Shown in pieces: positions 9,464-17,062 of a stretch of DNA of 64,000 nucleotides (position 1 is its first letter; the number at the start of each line of letters is the position of its first letter). The stretch comes from an uncultured Clostridia bacterium (lineage in GTDB: Bacteria > Bacillota > Clostridia > Christensenellales > CAG-917), in NCBI GenBank assembly GCA_934233745.1, contig CAKQGN010000001.1, positions 1 through 64,000 of the forward strand. Reading direction: 5' to 3'. The notes under the pieces were generated by a model that did not search any database, was not told where the DNA came from, and saw only the letters and a program-made list of their open reading frames with translations. A program made the translations under genes and the position numbers.

Positions 9464-10717
9464 ATGAAAAGATATGCAAAGGATAAAAACCTCCTTACGC
9501 CTCCGCCTGTGGAACAGGTCGAGGTGTCAAACAAAAACGTCAAGCTGAGAGTTGTGCTTTTTGTGCTGTTTTTGGTGCTTGCGATTGTTTGTTTTGCCGT
9601 TGTTATGGTTGTTTTGTTGAGAGTCGAGGCCGGGTGGTTTGCGATAACCCCCGATACATCCTCAACAAAAAACTGCGGAGGGGAGTTCGTCTTTACCTAT
9701 TATTTTGATAAAAATCAAGACAAAAAGTATCGTCAAGGCGTGGCGTCGAAATATACCGAAGCAAGCGAATACGCATACAAAGTGCTTTACTCAACCGAAC
9801 AAGTCGACGGCATGAACAATTTGTACTATCTCAATACGCATCCAAACGAAGAAGTGCAGGTTCCTGCGCTGCTGTATCGCTCGCTCAAAGCGTTTGATGA
9901 TGCGAACAACAGATTCTTGTATTATGCGCCTATTTATGCGTACTACAAGGAAATGTTTACATGCATTCATGACAATGATGCCGAGCGTTTCGACCCGACA
10001 AAAAGTGATGATGTCAGAGCCTATTTCGACAAGATGATTGCGTTTGCTGCCGACGATGCGCACGTCCATATTGAGTTTTCGGACGGAAATATCGTCAAAC
10101 TTGTGGTGTCCGATGAGTATAAAAACGCGTTCGGAGCGCAAACCGCAACCTATCTTGACTTTTTCTGGACAAGAAACGCTTTTGCGATAGACTATATTGC
10201 AAGCACAATGGCTGACGCCGGCTACGACAAGGGCGTTATATCCAGCTATGACGGATTCACGCGCAATTTAAGCGAAGCTCACGACGAACTGCAAGCAAAT
10301 GTGTTTGACAAAACCGCGGACGGCGCAATCGTCGCAGGAAGGATGTCTTACAAACAGCAAATGTCGGTCGTCATGCTCAAAGACTATGCCGTCTCAAAGA
10401 GCGAGGACGGGTATTATACATATAAAGACGGAACGGTGCGCACGCACTTTATAAACACTTCGACAGGCGAGAATATAAGTGCAATAAACACATATACGGC
10501 GTATTCGGTGTCAAAAACATGTTCCCAAATCGTGATAGATATTCTTCCGCTTTATCTTGCCGATTCGTTTGACGATGCAAAAGTCGCCGCTGCAAAAGCG
10601 AACGGAATATTATCCGTTTTCTGCAAAGACGGGAAAATTGTTACGAATGACGAGAATTTGGCCATAAATCCGATTGAAAGAGAAAGCGGAACATATCTTG
10701 TCGAACGTATAGCGTAA
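9464..10717 (+). CDS. Membrane-anchored protein of unknown function
   Basis: I do not recognise this protein of 417 residues. A short basic cytoplasmic N-terminus is followed by one strongly hydrophobic segment (about residues 28-52). The remaining 360 or so residues should lie outside the cell. There are no cysteine pairs, catalytic motifs or repeats that I can name. The start at 9464 is preferred to the GTG at 9458 because AAAGGTG (9454-9460) then serves as ribosome-binding site. It lies directly behind the peptide transporter and ends in its own terminator, so it may be co-expressed with the transporter by read-through. A role in peptide uptake is only a guess from position. Confidence 0.75.
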   Translation: MKRYAKDKNLLTPPPVEQVEVSNKNVKLRVVLFVLFLVLAIVCFAVVMVVLLRVEAGWFAITPDTSSTKNCGGEFVFTYYFDKNQDKKYRQGVASKYTEASEYAYKVLYSTEQVDGMNNLYYLNTHPNEEVQVPALLYRSLKAFDDANNRFLYYAPIYAYYKEMFTCIHDNDAERFDPTKSDDVRAYFDKMIAFAADDAHVHIEFSDGNIVKLVVSDEYKNAFGAQTATYLDFFWTRNAFAIDYIASTMADAGYDKGVISSYDGFTRNLSEAHDELQANVFDKTADGAIVAGRMSYKQQMSVVMLKDYAVSKSEDGYYTYKDGTVRTHFINTSTGENISAINTYTAYSVSKTCSQIVIDILPLYLADSFDDAKVAAAKANGILSVFCKDGKIVTNDENLAINPIERESGTYLVERIA

Positions 10718-10742
10718 CAAAATTAAAGAACAAAAACACAAG

Positions 10743-10767
10743 AAAACGCCGATGATTCGGCGTTTTT
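10743..10767 (+). terminator. Intrinsic terminator
   Basis: AAAACGCCGA (10743-10752), loop TGAT, TCGGCGTTTT (10757-10766), then T and C. It ends the unknown membrane-protein transcript. Confidence 0.8.
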
Positions 10768-10862
10768 CTGTTGAAAACACGCAAACGGCGTTGCGGTTTG
10801 CCGCCCATTCGATTCTCTGCTCGTCGCGCAATAAGATTAAAAGTTGAATGTAACCGATTATA

Positions 10863-10891
10863 TGGACAAAAAGCGCGCAAAGTGCTACCAT
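10863..10891 (+). promoter_or_regulatory. Possible promoter of the CooC-like gene
   Basis: TGGACA (10863-10868), 17-bp spacer, TACCAT (10886-10891). Both boxes are imperfect. It is the best match between the terminator at 10767 and the gene at 10933. Confidence 0.35.
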
Positions 10892-10932
10892 ATACATTGT
10901 TTTGAGGCATCCTATGCCACAAAGGAGGAATT

Positions 10933-11697
10933 ATGTCAAAAGCAACTATAATTGCGGTCGCAGGAAAGGGTGGCGTCGGCAAAACATCGCTTGCAGCAAA
11001 CATCGTGCGCAACCTTGTGGAATGCTTCCCCGACAAGCGCATATTGGCGATCGATGCGGATCCGGCAGTAGGTCTTTCGACGGCTTTGGGCGTTGAAGTG
11101 AAATCCACTATAGACGACATCAGAAAAGATATTATAGAAAACGTCGAGGACGGCAACGCAAAGGGTGCAATTGACCTTCTCAACGAAGCGAGATTCCGCA
11201 TTTTTGACGCAATGATTGAAAAGGACGGTTATGTTTTTATTGCCGTAGGTCGTCCCGAAAGTGCCGGTTGTTATTGCAAAATCAACGCATATCTCAAGGA
11301 CGTCATCAGTATTCTGTCGGAAGAATTCGACTTTGTCGTTATAGACGGTGAAGCAGGCATCGAACAAATCAACCGCAGAGTCATGGAAAAAGTCACGCAC
11401 CTTATTTTGGTTACAGATCAATCCAAGAAGGGTAGAGATGTGTGCAAGACCATAAAGAAAGTTGCGGATGACCTTGTTATGTATGACAAAATCGGCGTCA
11501 TCGTCAATCGTGTTTCCGATGAAGAAGCGGTGCGTTCGCTGGACTATGACGGAGTGAAACTTTTGGCGGTGATCGACGATGACAAAAATCTTGCGTCGTT
11601 CGACCTCAGGGGCGAAAACGTATTTGAACTTCCCGCAAGCTCGAAAGTCGTGCAAGGTGTTAAAGAAGCACTTAAACAACTTGAAATAATACGATAA
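10933..11697 (+). CDS. cooC: CooC-type P-loop ATPase, nickel-insertion accessory protein
   Basis: MinD/SIMIBI-class ATPase of the CooC/AcsF group, which helps place nickel into carbon monoxide dehydrogenase or acetyl-CoA synthase. The deviant Walker A is GKGGVGKT at residues 11-18. 'LAIDADPAVGLSTALG' is switch-I-like and 'FDFVVIDGEAGIEQ' is the Walker B region. The family-specific metal-binding CxC motif is present as GCYC, cysteines 113 and 115. Length (254) is normal. A good ribosome-binding site AAAGGAGG stands before the ATG. No carbon monoxide dehydrogenase or acetyl-CoA synthase gene lies in this window, so its client is either elsewhere or different. Confidence 0.8.
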   Translation: MSKATIIAVAGKGGVGKTSLAANIVRNLVECFPDKRILAIDADPAVGLSTALGVEVKSTIDDIRKDIIENVEDGNAKGAIDLLNEARFRIFDAMIEKDGYVFIAVGRPESAGCYCKINAYLKDVISILSEEFDFVVIDGEAGIEQINRRVMEKVTHLILVTDQSKKGRDVCKTIKKVADDLVMYDKIGVIVNRVSDEEAVRSLDYDGVKLLAVIDDDKNLASFDLRGENVFELPASSKVVQGVKEALKQLEIIR

Positions 11698-11700
11698 AGT

Positions 11701-11722
11701 GCCGATTTGCGCAAAAATCGGC
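11701..11722 (+). promoter_or_regulatory. Hairpin between the CooC-like gene and its partner
   Basis: GCCGATTT (11701-11708) pairs with AAATCGGC (11715-11722). There is no T run, so it may be a processing or partial attenuation signal. Confidence 0.4.
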
Positions 11723-11751
11723 ATAAATCAAACTGTAAATATTGAATTGAT

Positions 11752-12462
11752 ATGATAGGTATTTTTGACGAGGATATAAAAAATCTTTTTGATTATATTG
11801 CTAAAAGCAATGTCAAAATTTATCCGTACGACAGCGGTAAGGCTTTGCCTACAAACGAGCAGAGCGAGCTTATACTGATGAAGGATACCGCTTTTGAATT
11901 GGGCGGTAGCGATATGCCATGCACTGCGGCAACCGTTCTGACCGACGACATGACGATCAAAAATCAAACCGTCCTGATAGGCAAAGAACTTAAAGAAATC
12001 AAGAACGATTGCAATTATGCAAAAATAGTTATTCTCTCGGTCAAAGACACTGCCGAGGACGAACAGGCTATTTTCGATCTTGCCAAATCTTTGGAATATG
12101 CCAAGTACAAAGAAAACGTCAGCGGATATATGATGCGCACGTCGGTCATTAAGCAACGTGAGCAAGTCAGAGTGTCAAAGACTGCCATCAAACGCGGTTT
12201 ATCTTTTGAAGATCTCGGCGCAACCACAATCAAATCGTATTTGGCAAAAGATGTCGTTGAAGCGGTTACCGTAATTTTTGTTGCCGATGCCCGAATCGAT
12301 TTCATGCCGTTGCAACATTTTTCTTCGCACACATCTCAAATACTGTCTGCCTTCAATCACATTCTCGACAACGTTCTTGTGGACTGTGCGCATTGCAATT
12401 TGAAGGAGATTTGCGACAAAGTGGAGGGAATGAGGGAACTGCATATGCGTCAGGTGCGATAA
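11752..12462 (+). CDS. Cysteine-motif protein partnered with CooC-like ATPase
   Basis: Protein of 236 residues, probably cytoplasmic, with no signal peptide. The C-terminus carries C-x2-C-x5-C (cysteines 212, 215 and 221) in the context 'DCAHCNLKEICDKVEGMREL', which could bind a metal or iron-sulfur cluster. The segment 'FELGGSDMPCTAATVL' contributes another cysteine. From memory these two segments recall proteins associated with carbon monoxide dehydrogenase/acetyl-CoA synthase maturation. That is an impression, not a verified match. It follows the CooC-like gene by 54 bp with no terminator and without a clear Shine-Dalgarno site. The composite hairpin terminator at 12481-12542 closes this two-gene unit. 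Confidence 0.7.
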   Translation: MIGIFDEDIKNLFDYIAKSNVKIYPYDSGKALPTNEQSELILMKDTAFELGGSDMPCTAATVLTDDMTIKNQTVLIGKELKEIKNDCNYAKIVILSVKDTAEDEQAIFDLAKSLEYAKYKENVSGYMMRTSVIKQREQVRVSKTAIKRGLSFEDLGATTIKSYLAKDVVEAVTVIFVADARIDFMPLQHFSSHTSQILSAFNHILDNVLVDCAHCNLKEICDKVEGMRELHMRQVR

Positions 12463-12480
12463 TTCGAGTATAATTGTGTT

Positions 12481-12546
12481 AGGCACGGCTTGTTCCAAAA
12501 TCATGTACGTTATGTACATCGGTTTTGTCTCAAGCCGTGCCTTTCT
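12481..12546 (+). terminator. Composite GTAC-capped hairpin terminator
   Basis: Outer stem AGGCACGGCTTG (12481-12492) with CAAGCCGTGCCT (12531-12542). Small internal loops and CAAAA/TTTTG pairing follow. The apex is ATGTAC (12503-12508) with GTACAT (12514-12519). Several Ts follow. The design, with a nearly identical apex but a different outer stem, recurs at 60846-60910. Confidence 0.7.
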
Positions 12547-12936
12547 TGTTCGTCCTTTACAAGAGTTGAGCGTTTAGCACTCTAAAATAGATGTGCCCCT
12601 CTTTCCCCCTCGGGCTTTTGTTCTTCCTCTACAAGAGTTGAACGGCGTGAACTATAAAATAAAACATCACCCCTTCCCTTCGGGCATTCCCCTATTGCTC
12701 AAAATTATGCGGTTATTCTACAAAGCAACACATCGTTCGCAAGAGGGGAAGTCGGCACTCGCATAGATAAGTTCGTCCCCTTGTTATGCCACTTCGCCTG
12801 CGTGGCGGCTACGCAACAGAATGCCACGCATTCTCGTACTTTTCGTCAAGCTCGGCGCTCATATTCTCGCCGCCGTTGCGGCTCGTGTTCCGTCTTTGAA
12901 TAGGCACATTCCGTGTACAAGAACGCCCTGAATGAG
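12543..12936 (-). repeat. Dispersed repeat R1, copy D, with two tails
   Basis: Read on the minus strand, this has head (12904-12921), body with GCCGC/GCGGC, and the hairpin TGCGTGGC/GCCACGCA (12823-12830 and 12799-12806). Then comes the tail GAGGAAGAACAAAAGCCCG and a second tail copy about 70 bp further (12612-12640 and 12544-12565). It is closely similar to the plus-strand copy at 61224-61540. I see no gene here. Confidence 0.8.
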
Positions 12937-12951
12937 TTTTCATTTATCCGC

Positions 12952-13165
12952 AATCCAAACACAGTTTGGATATCATCGCACCAAGTGCGGTATCACCGTG
13001 CAACGCACGATATCATCACGAAGTGATATCATTTTTTCCACAACTGCAACGAAGTTGCAATATCACTTGCGCAAAGCGCAAATATCACTGTTGCAAAAAG
13101 CAACAATATCACGCACGCTTGCGTGCATATCACTTACATTGCAGCTGTCTCGGCGATGATATCTG
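12952..13165. repeat. Array of short hairpins separated by ATATCAC (R3), copy 1
   Basis: About eight small inverted repeats stand in a row, each about 14-17 nt and separated by ATATCA or ATATCAC, with a period near 20-23 nt. Examples are ATCCAAAC/GTTTGGAT, CGCAC/GTGCG, CGTGC/GCACG, TGCAAC/GTTGCA, TTGCGC/GCGCAA, TGTTGC/GCAACA and GCACGC/GCGTGC. The last three recur in the same order, in inverse orientation, at 61082-61178. It is not a CRISPR array because the separator is only 6-7 nt and the longer units are self-complementary. Confidence 0.8.
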
Positions 13166-13272
13166 AAATGCGTGCGAAGCACGCCAAACACCAAGCAGAC
13201 AATCTTGCGAAATTGCGGCAGGAGGTTTTGTCCGTCTTGTTTTGATAGCAAAGATTCTCTGCGCGGTTAGCA
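13160..13272 (-). repeat. Dispersed repeat R2, copy 1
   Basis: The minus strand carries the segments AATCTTTGCTATCA and TTTCGCAAGATTGTCTGC followed by a GCGTGC/GCACGC hairpin. The same order appears on the plus strand at 36757-36866. Next to it, at 13296-13324, there is a perfect 13-bp stem, CGGCAACACGCAA / TTGCGTGTTGCCG with loop GAT. No gene is seen. Confidence 0.7.
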
Positions 13273-13498
13273 AAGCAAAAATCAAGTTTGGCTCTCGGCA
13301 ACACGCAAGATTTGCGTGTTGCCGTTGCCAAAACGATGGTTTTTGCGCATGATACACCCGAGTAAGTGGCACGCGCAAATATATAAATAATTAAGTTTAG
13401 TTTAAAAACAAAATTAATCCATATATACAAGATTTTGCGGTTTTTGCAAGATTTTGTACACTAGTTTAAAAAATATTAGAAAATTCGCAAATTTTTGC

Positions 13499-13527
13499 TT
13501 GACTTTAATTTTCAAAAATTATATAGT
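13499..13527 (+). promoter_or_regulatory. Promoter of the S10 ribosomal protein operon
   Basis: TTGACT (13499-13504), 17-bp spacer, TATAGT (13522-13527). The start point near 13534 gives a leader of about 90 nt with a CCGTCGC/GCGGCGG hairpin near 13559-13577. There is no other plausible promoter between the repeats and the first ribosomal protein gene. Confidence 0.75.
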
Positions 13528-13625
13528 AAACGAGCGTGTCGAAAGGGATACGTGTTTTCCGTCGCGATTGCGGCGGGTAAAAAATATAAGACACACACGG
13601 ACAAGTGTAATATAGGAGGCTTATA

Positions 13626-13934
13626 ATGGCTGGACAAAAGATCAGAATTAAACTTAAGGCTTACGACCACAACCTTATCGATCTTTCCGCAGAAAAGATT
13701 GTCGAGACAGTCAAGAAGACGGGAACGAAGGTTTCGGGTCCCATTCCTCTTCCCACGGAAAAGGAAATCATCACGATTTTGCGTGCTACTCACAAATACA
13801 AAGACAGCCGCGAACAATTTGAACTCAGAACTCACAAGCGTTTGATCGATATCTACAATCCCACGAGCAAAACAGTCGATTCTTTGATGAAACTCGATTT
13901 GCCCGCAGGCGTCGATATCTCCATCAAGCTCTAA
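13626..13934 (+). CDS. rpsJ: 30S ribosomal protein S10
   Basis: Small-subunit head protein and transcription antitermination factor NusE. The sequence 'KIRIKLKAYDHNLIDLSAEKIVE' and the later 'HKRLIDIYNPTSKTVDSLMK' are diagnostic. At 102 residues it is full length. The ATG is preceded by GGAGG. It is the first gene of an unbroken S10-spc-alpha type cluster, following the usual bacterial order. Confidence 0.98.
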   Translation: MAGQKIRIKLKAYDHNLIDLSAEKIVETVKKTGTKVSGPIPLPTEKEIITILRATHKYKDSREQFELRTHKRLIDIYNPTSKTVDSLMKLDLPAGVDISIKL

Positions 13935-13960
13935 GCAAATAAAAGGAGGATGAACTTTAC

Positions 13961-14596
13961 ATGGATAAAGCAATCATCGGAAAGAAAATCGGCATGAGCC
14001 AAATCTTTACTGCAGAAGGCAAGGTCATTCCCGTAACGGTCGTGGAAGCAGGTCCCTGCCCGGTTGTGCAGATAAAGACGAAAGAGAACGACGGTTATGA
14101 AGCTGTACAAGTCGGCTTCGGCGCTGTCAAGGAAACAAGAGTAAACAAGCCGGTTGCCGGACACTTCAAGAAAGCCGGCGTAACCGTCAAGAAGTACCTT
14201 CGTGAATTCCGTTTCGCAAACTGCGCGAGCTACACGCTCGGACAGGAACTGACCTGCGACATGTTCACCGAAGGCGACAAAGTTGACGTTACGGGCACTT
14301 CCAAAGGTCACGGCTACTCGGGCGTCATCCAAAGATGGAACTCCCACAGAATCGGTCCTATGACTCACGGTACCGGTCCTATCCACAGAAGCGTCGGTTC
14401 CATGGGCGCTTGCTCCTCTCCGTCGAGAGTGTTCAAGAACAAGCACATGGCAGGACAATGGGGACATGAAAAGGTTACTGTCCAAAACCTTACGGTAGCA
14501 CGCGTCGATGCAGCAAGAAATCTTCTTCTCATCAAGGGTGCGATTCCCGGCCCCAGAGGCGGCGTCGTCGTCGTGAAGGAATCCATCAAGGGTTAA
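13961..14596 (+). CDS. rplC: 50S ribosomal protein L3
   Basis: Large-subunit assembly protein bound near the 3' end of 23S rRNA. The N-terminus 'IIGKKIGMSQIFTAEGKVIPVTVVEAG' and the central loop around 'GTSKGHGYSGVIQRW' and 'MAGQWGHEKVTVQNL' identify it. It has 211 residues, normal length. GGAGG lies 13 nt before the ATG, a slightly long spacing. Second gene of the S10 operon, 26 bp after rpsJ. Confidence 0.98.
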   Translation: MDKAIIGKKIGMSQIFTAEGKVIPVTVVEAGPCPVVQIKTKENDGYEAVQVGFGAVKETRVNKPVAGHFKKAGVTVKKYLREFRFANCASYTLGQELTCDMFTEGDKVDVTGTSKGHGYSGVIQRWNSHRIGPMTHGTGPIHRSVGSMGACSSPSRVFKNKHMAGQWGHEKVTVQNLTVARVDAARNLLLIKGAIPGPRGGVVVVKESIKG

Positions 14597-14609
14597 GCGG
14601 AGGTAGAAT

Positions 14610-15230
14610 ATGAAACTGAATGTTTTGAATATGGCAGGCAAAAAAGCCGGCACAGTTGAAATCAGCGATTCCATCTTTGCACGCGATTATAACGAAGCAC
14701 TTATTCATCAAGTGGTCGTTGCACAACTCGCAAACAAACGTCAAGGCACGATGAGCGCACTCACCAGAACGGAAGTTCGCGGCGGCGGATGCAAACCTTA
14801 TCGTCAAAAAGGCACCGGACGTGCTCGCCAAGGCTCCATCGTTGCTCCCCATTATGTAGGCGGCGGCGTGGTGTTCGCAAAGAAACCCAGAGATTTCTCA
14901 CAAAAAATCAACAAGAGCATGAAGACTGCTGCGTTCTATTCCGCGCTTTCTGAAAAAATTCGTCAAAACGAAGTGGTCGTTCTTGACAAATTTGCGCTCG
15001 CAGAAGCAAAAACCAAACTCGTTGCAGGAGCGGTGAAGGCACTCTCTCTCAACGGAAAAGTTGTGTTTGTCCTCGATGAGTACGACCAAGTCGCTCTCAA
15101 AGCGAGCAAGAACATCCCGACCGTTGAAGTTTGCGAAGCAAGAACCCTCAGCGTCTACGACGTTGTGGCAACGAAAAACATCGTCATCACGGTTGACGCA
15201 CTTAAAAAACTCGAGGAGGCAGCACAATGA
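14610..15230 (+). CDS. rplD: 50S ribosomal protein L4
   Basis: Large-subunit protein lining the exit tunnel. The conserved loop 'GGGCKPYRQKGTGRARQGS' lies at about residues 54-72. At 206 residues it is of normal length. In Escherichia coli L4 represses its own operon. I see no E. coli-like leader structure here. It overlaps rplW by 4 bp (ATGA), so translation is probably coupled. Confidence 0.98.
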   Translation: MKLNVLNMAGKKAGTVEISDSIFARDYNEALIHQVVVAQLANKRQGTMSALTRTEVRGGGCKPYRQKGTGRARQGSIVAPHYVGGGVVFAKKPRDFSQKINKSMKTAAFYSALSEKIRQNEVVVLDKFALAEAKTKLVAGAVKALSLNGKVVFVLDEYDQVALKASKNIPTVEVCEARTLSVYDVVATKNIVITVDALKKLEEAAQ

Positions 15231-15517
15231 CAGCATACGACATCATTATCGAGCCTATCCTTTCCGAAAAGAGTTATGACGGCATCGCAAATAAGAGATA
15301 CACGTTCAAAGTTGCAAAATCCGCAACCAAAACGCAAATCAAAGCTGCGATCGAGCAAATCTTCCAAGTGAAAGTTGACAAAGTCAATACATCAAACTAC
15401 GACGGCAAGTTGAAGAGAATGGGCAGAAACGAAGGCAGACGCTCTGCGTTTAAGAAAGCTATCGTCACTTTGACCGCCGACAGTAAGGCAATCGAATTCT
15501 TCGAGAGCTTGGCATAA
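15227..15517 (+). CDS. rplW: 50S ribosomal protein L23
   Basis: Exit-tunnel rim protein, docking site for trigger factor and the signal recognition particle. 'YDIIIEPILSEKSYD' at the N-terminus and 'YTFKVAKSATKTQIKAAIEQ' are characteristic. It has 96 residues, full length. The start codon lies inside the end of rplD, which carries the ribosome-binding site GAGGAGG. Confidence 0.97.
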   Translation: MTAYDIIIEPILSEKSYDGIANKRYTFKVAKSATKTQIKAAIEQIFQVKVDKVNTSNYDGKLKRMGRNEGRRSAFKKAIVTLTADSKAIEFFESLA

Positions 15518-15531
15518 GGAGAGTAAAGAAT

Positions 15532-16359
15532 ATGGCTATTAAGAAATATAAACCAACGTCTCCTGCACGTCGTTTCATGACGGTGTCTGCATACGAAGAG
15601 ATTACAAGCACCACTCCCGAGCGTTCACTTTTGGTGTCCCTCAACAAGAGCGGCGGCAGAAACTCTATGGGCAGAATCACCGTTCGTCACATCGGCGGCG
15701 GCAACAGAAACAAATATCGTATCATCGACTACAAGCGCAACAAAGACTGTATCCCCGCAAAAGTCGCTTCCATCGAATACGACCCCAATCGTTCTGCGAA
15801 TATCGCACTTCTGCACTATGCGGACGGCGAAAAGAAATACATCCTTGCTCCTTTGGGCTTGAACGTCGGTGACGTGCTTGAAAGCGGCGAGCATGCGGAC
15901 ATCAAAGTCGGCAATGCGCTTCCTCTTTCCGCAATTCCCGTCGGTACGATGATTCACAACATCGAACTTCAACCCGGCAACGGCGGTATCATCGCAAGAG
16001 CGGCAGGCAATGCGGCTCAACTTATGGCAAAAGAAGGCAAGTACGCAATCGTGCGTATGCCCAGCGGTGAAATGAGATACGTCCTCATCAACTGCAGAGC
16101 GACAGTCGGTCAAGTCGGCAACATCGACCACGAAATCGTGCGTGTCGGTAAAGCCGGTAAGACTCGCCACATGGGCGTGCGTCCGACCGTTCGTGGTGTC
16201 GTTATGAACCCGAACGACCACCCGCACGGCGGCGGCGAAGGCAAATCTCCTGTCGGTATGCCTTCACCTGTTACTCCTTGGGGTAAACCTGCTCTCGGTT
16301 ATAAGACCAGAAAGAAGAAGAACAAATCTAATAAGTTCATTATTAAGCGTGTGAACTAA
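15532..16359 (+). CDS. rplB: 50S ribosomal protein L2
   Basis: Core protein near the peptidyl-transferase centre. 'KKYKPTSPARRFMTVS' at the start and the C-terminal 'VVMNPNDHPHGGGEGKSPVG', with the functionally important histidine, are both present. It has 275 residues, normal length. It follows rplW after 14 bp with AAGGAGAG as ribosome-binding site. Confidence 0.98.
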   Translation: MAIKKYKPTSPARRFMTVSAYEEITSTTPERSLLVSLNKSGGRNSMGRITVRHIGGGNRNKYRIIDYKRNKDCIPAKVASIEYDPNRSANIALLHYADGEKKYILAPLGLNVGDVLESGEHADIKVGNALPLSAIPVGTMIHNIELQPGNGGIIARAAGNAAQLMAKEGKYAIVRMPSGEMRYVLINCRATVGQVGNIDHEIVRVGKAGKTRHMGVRPTVRGVVMNPNDHPHGGGEGKSPVGMPSPVTPWGKPALGYKTRKKKNKSNKFIIKRVN

Positions 16360-16371
16360 TCGGAGGACAAA

Positions 16372-16644
16372 ATGAGTAGAAGTGTTAAAAAAGGCCCGTA
16401 TGTAGAAGAGCGCCTTATGAACAGAATCAATGCGATGAACGCATCCGGTGAACGCCAATCTGTCAAAACTTGGTCCAGAAGTTCCACGATTTTCCCTGAA
16501 ATGGTAGGTCACACGATCGCAGTTCACAACGGCAAACAACATGTCCCCGTGTATATCACGGAAGATATGGTCGGCTGCAAACTCGGCGAGTTCGCTCCCA
16601 CGCGTACTTTCAGAGGTCACGCGGGCGCAAAGACCACGAAGTAA
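16372..16644 (+). CDS. rpsS: 30S ribosomal protein S19
   Basis: Small-subunit head protein. 'MSRSVKKGPYVEERLM' and 'IAVHNGKQHVPVYITEDMVG' are the usual signatures. It has 90 residues, full length. 12 bp after rplB, ribosome-binding site CGGAGG. Confidence 0.98.
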   Translation: MSRSVKKGPYVEERLMNRINAMNASGERQSVKTWSRSSTIFPEMVGHTIAVHNGKQHVPVYITEDMVGCKLGEFAPTRTFRGHAGAKTTK

Positions 16645-16657
16645 TTAGGAGGAAGAT

Positions 16658-17047
16658 ATGGCTACAAGAAGTAAACAAAAAGCCTTGGACCGTCAAGCAA
16701 AAGCGGATACAAGACCTTGTGCAACGGCTAAATTCGTCAGAATCTCTCCCTTCAAGGTCCGCATCGTTCTCGACATCATCAGAGGCAAATCGGTAACAGA
16801 AGCAATCGCTATTTTGGAAAATACGCCCAAGGCTGCAAGCGAACCCCTCATCAAGTTGGTAAACAGCGCGGCGGCAAACGGCGAAAACAATCAGAATCTT
16901 GCAAGAAACGATATGTATATCGCAGAGTGCTACGCAAACGAAGGTCCTACCCTCAAGCGTATCCAAGCGGTGTCCAAGGGCAGAGCATATCGCATCAACA
17001 AGAGAACAAGTCATATCACGGTCATTCTTGACACGGTGAAAGCGTAA
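16658..17047 (+). CDS. rplV: 50S ribosomal protein L22
   Basis: Exit-tunnel protein. The conserved segments 'KFVRISPFKVRIVLDIIRGK' and the C-terminal hairpin region 'GRAYRINKRTSHITVIL' are visible. An N-terminal extension of about 20 basic residues precedes the usual start. It has 129 residues, a little longer than the common 110-115. GGAGGA precedes the ATG. Confidence 0.97.
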   Translation: MATRSKQKALDRQAKADTRPCATAKFVRISPFKVRIVLDIIRGKSVTEAIAILENTPKAASEPLIKLVNSAAANGENNQNLARNDMYIAECYANEGPTLKRIQAVSKGRAYRINKRTSHITVILDTVKA

Positions 17048-17062
17048 CAGGAGGTATACACA

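Noticed and set aside
12952..13165. CRISPR array
   Set aside because: The regular element is only 6-7 nt and the units between are self-complementary. There are no cas genes.
12932..13166. Short frames through the ATATCAC hairpin array
   Set aside because: They translate repeat units and hairpins. The sequence is explained by the array.
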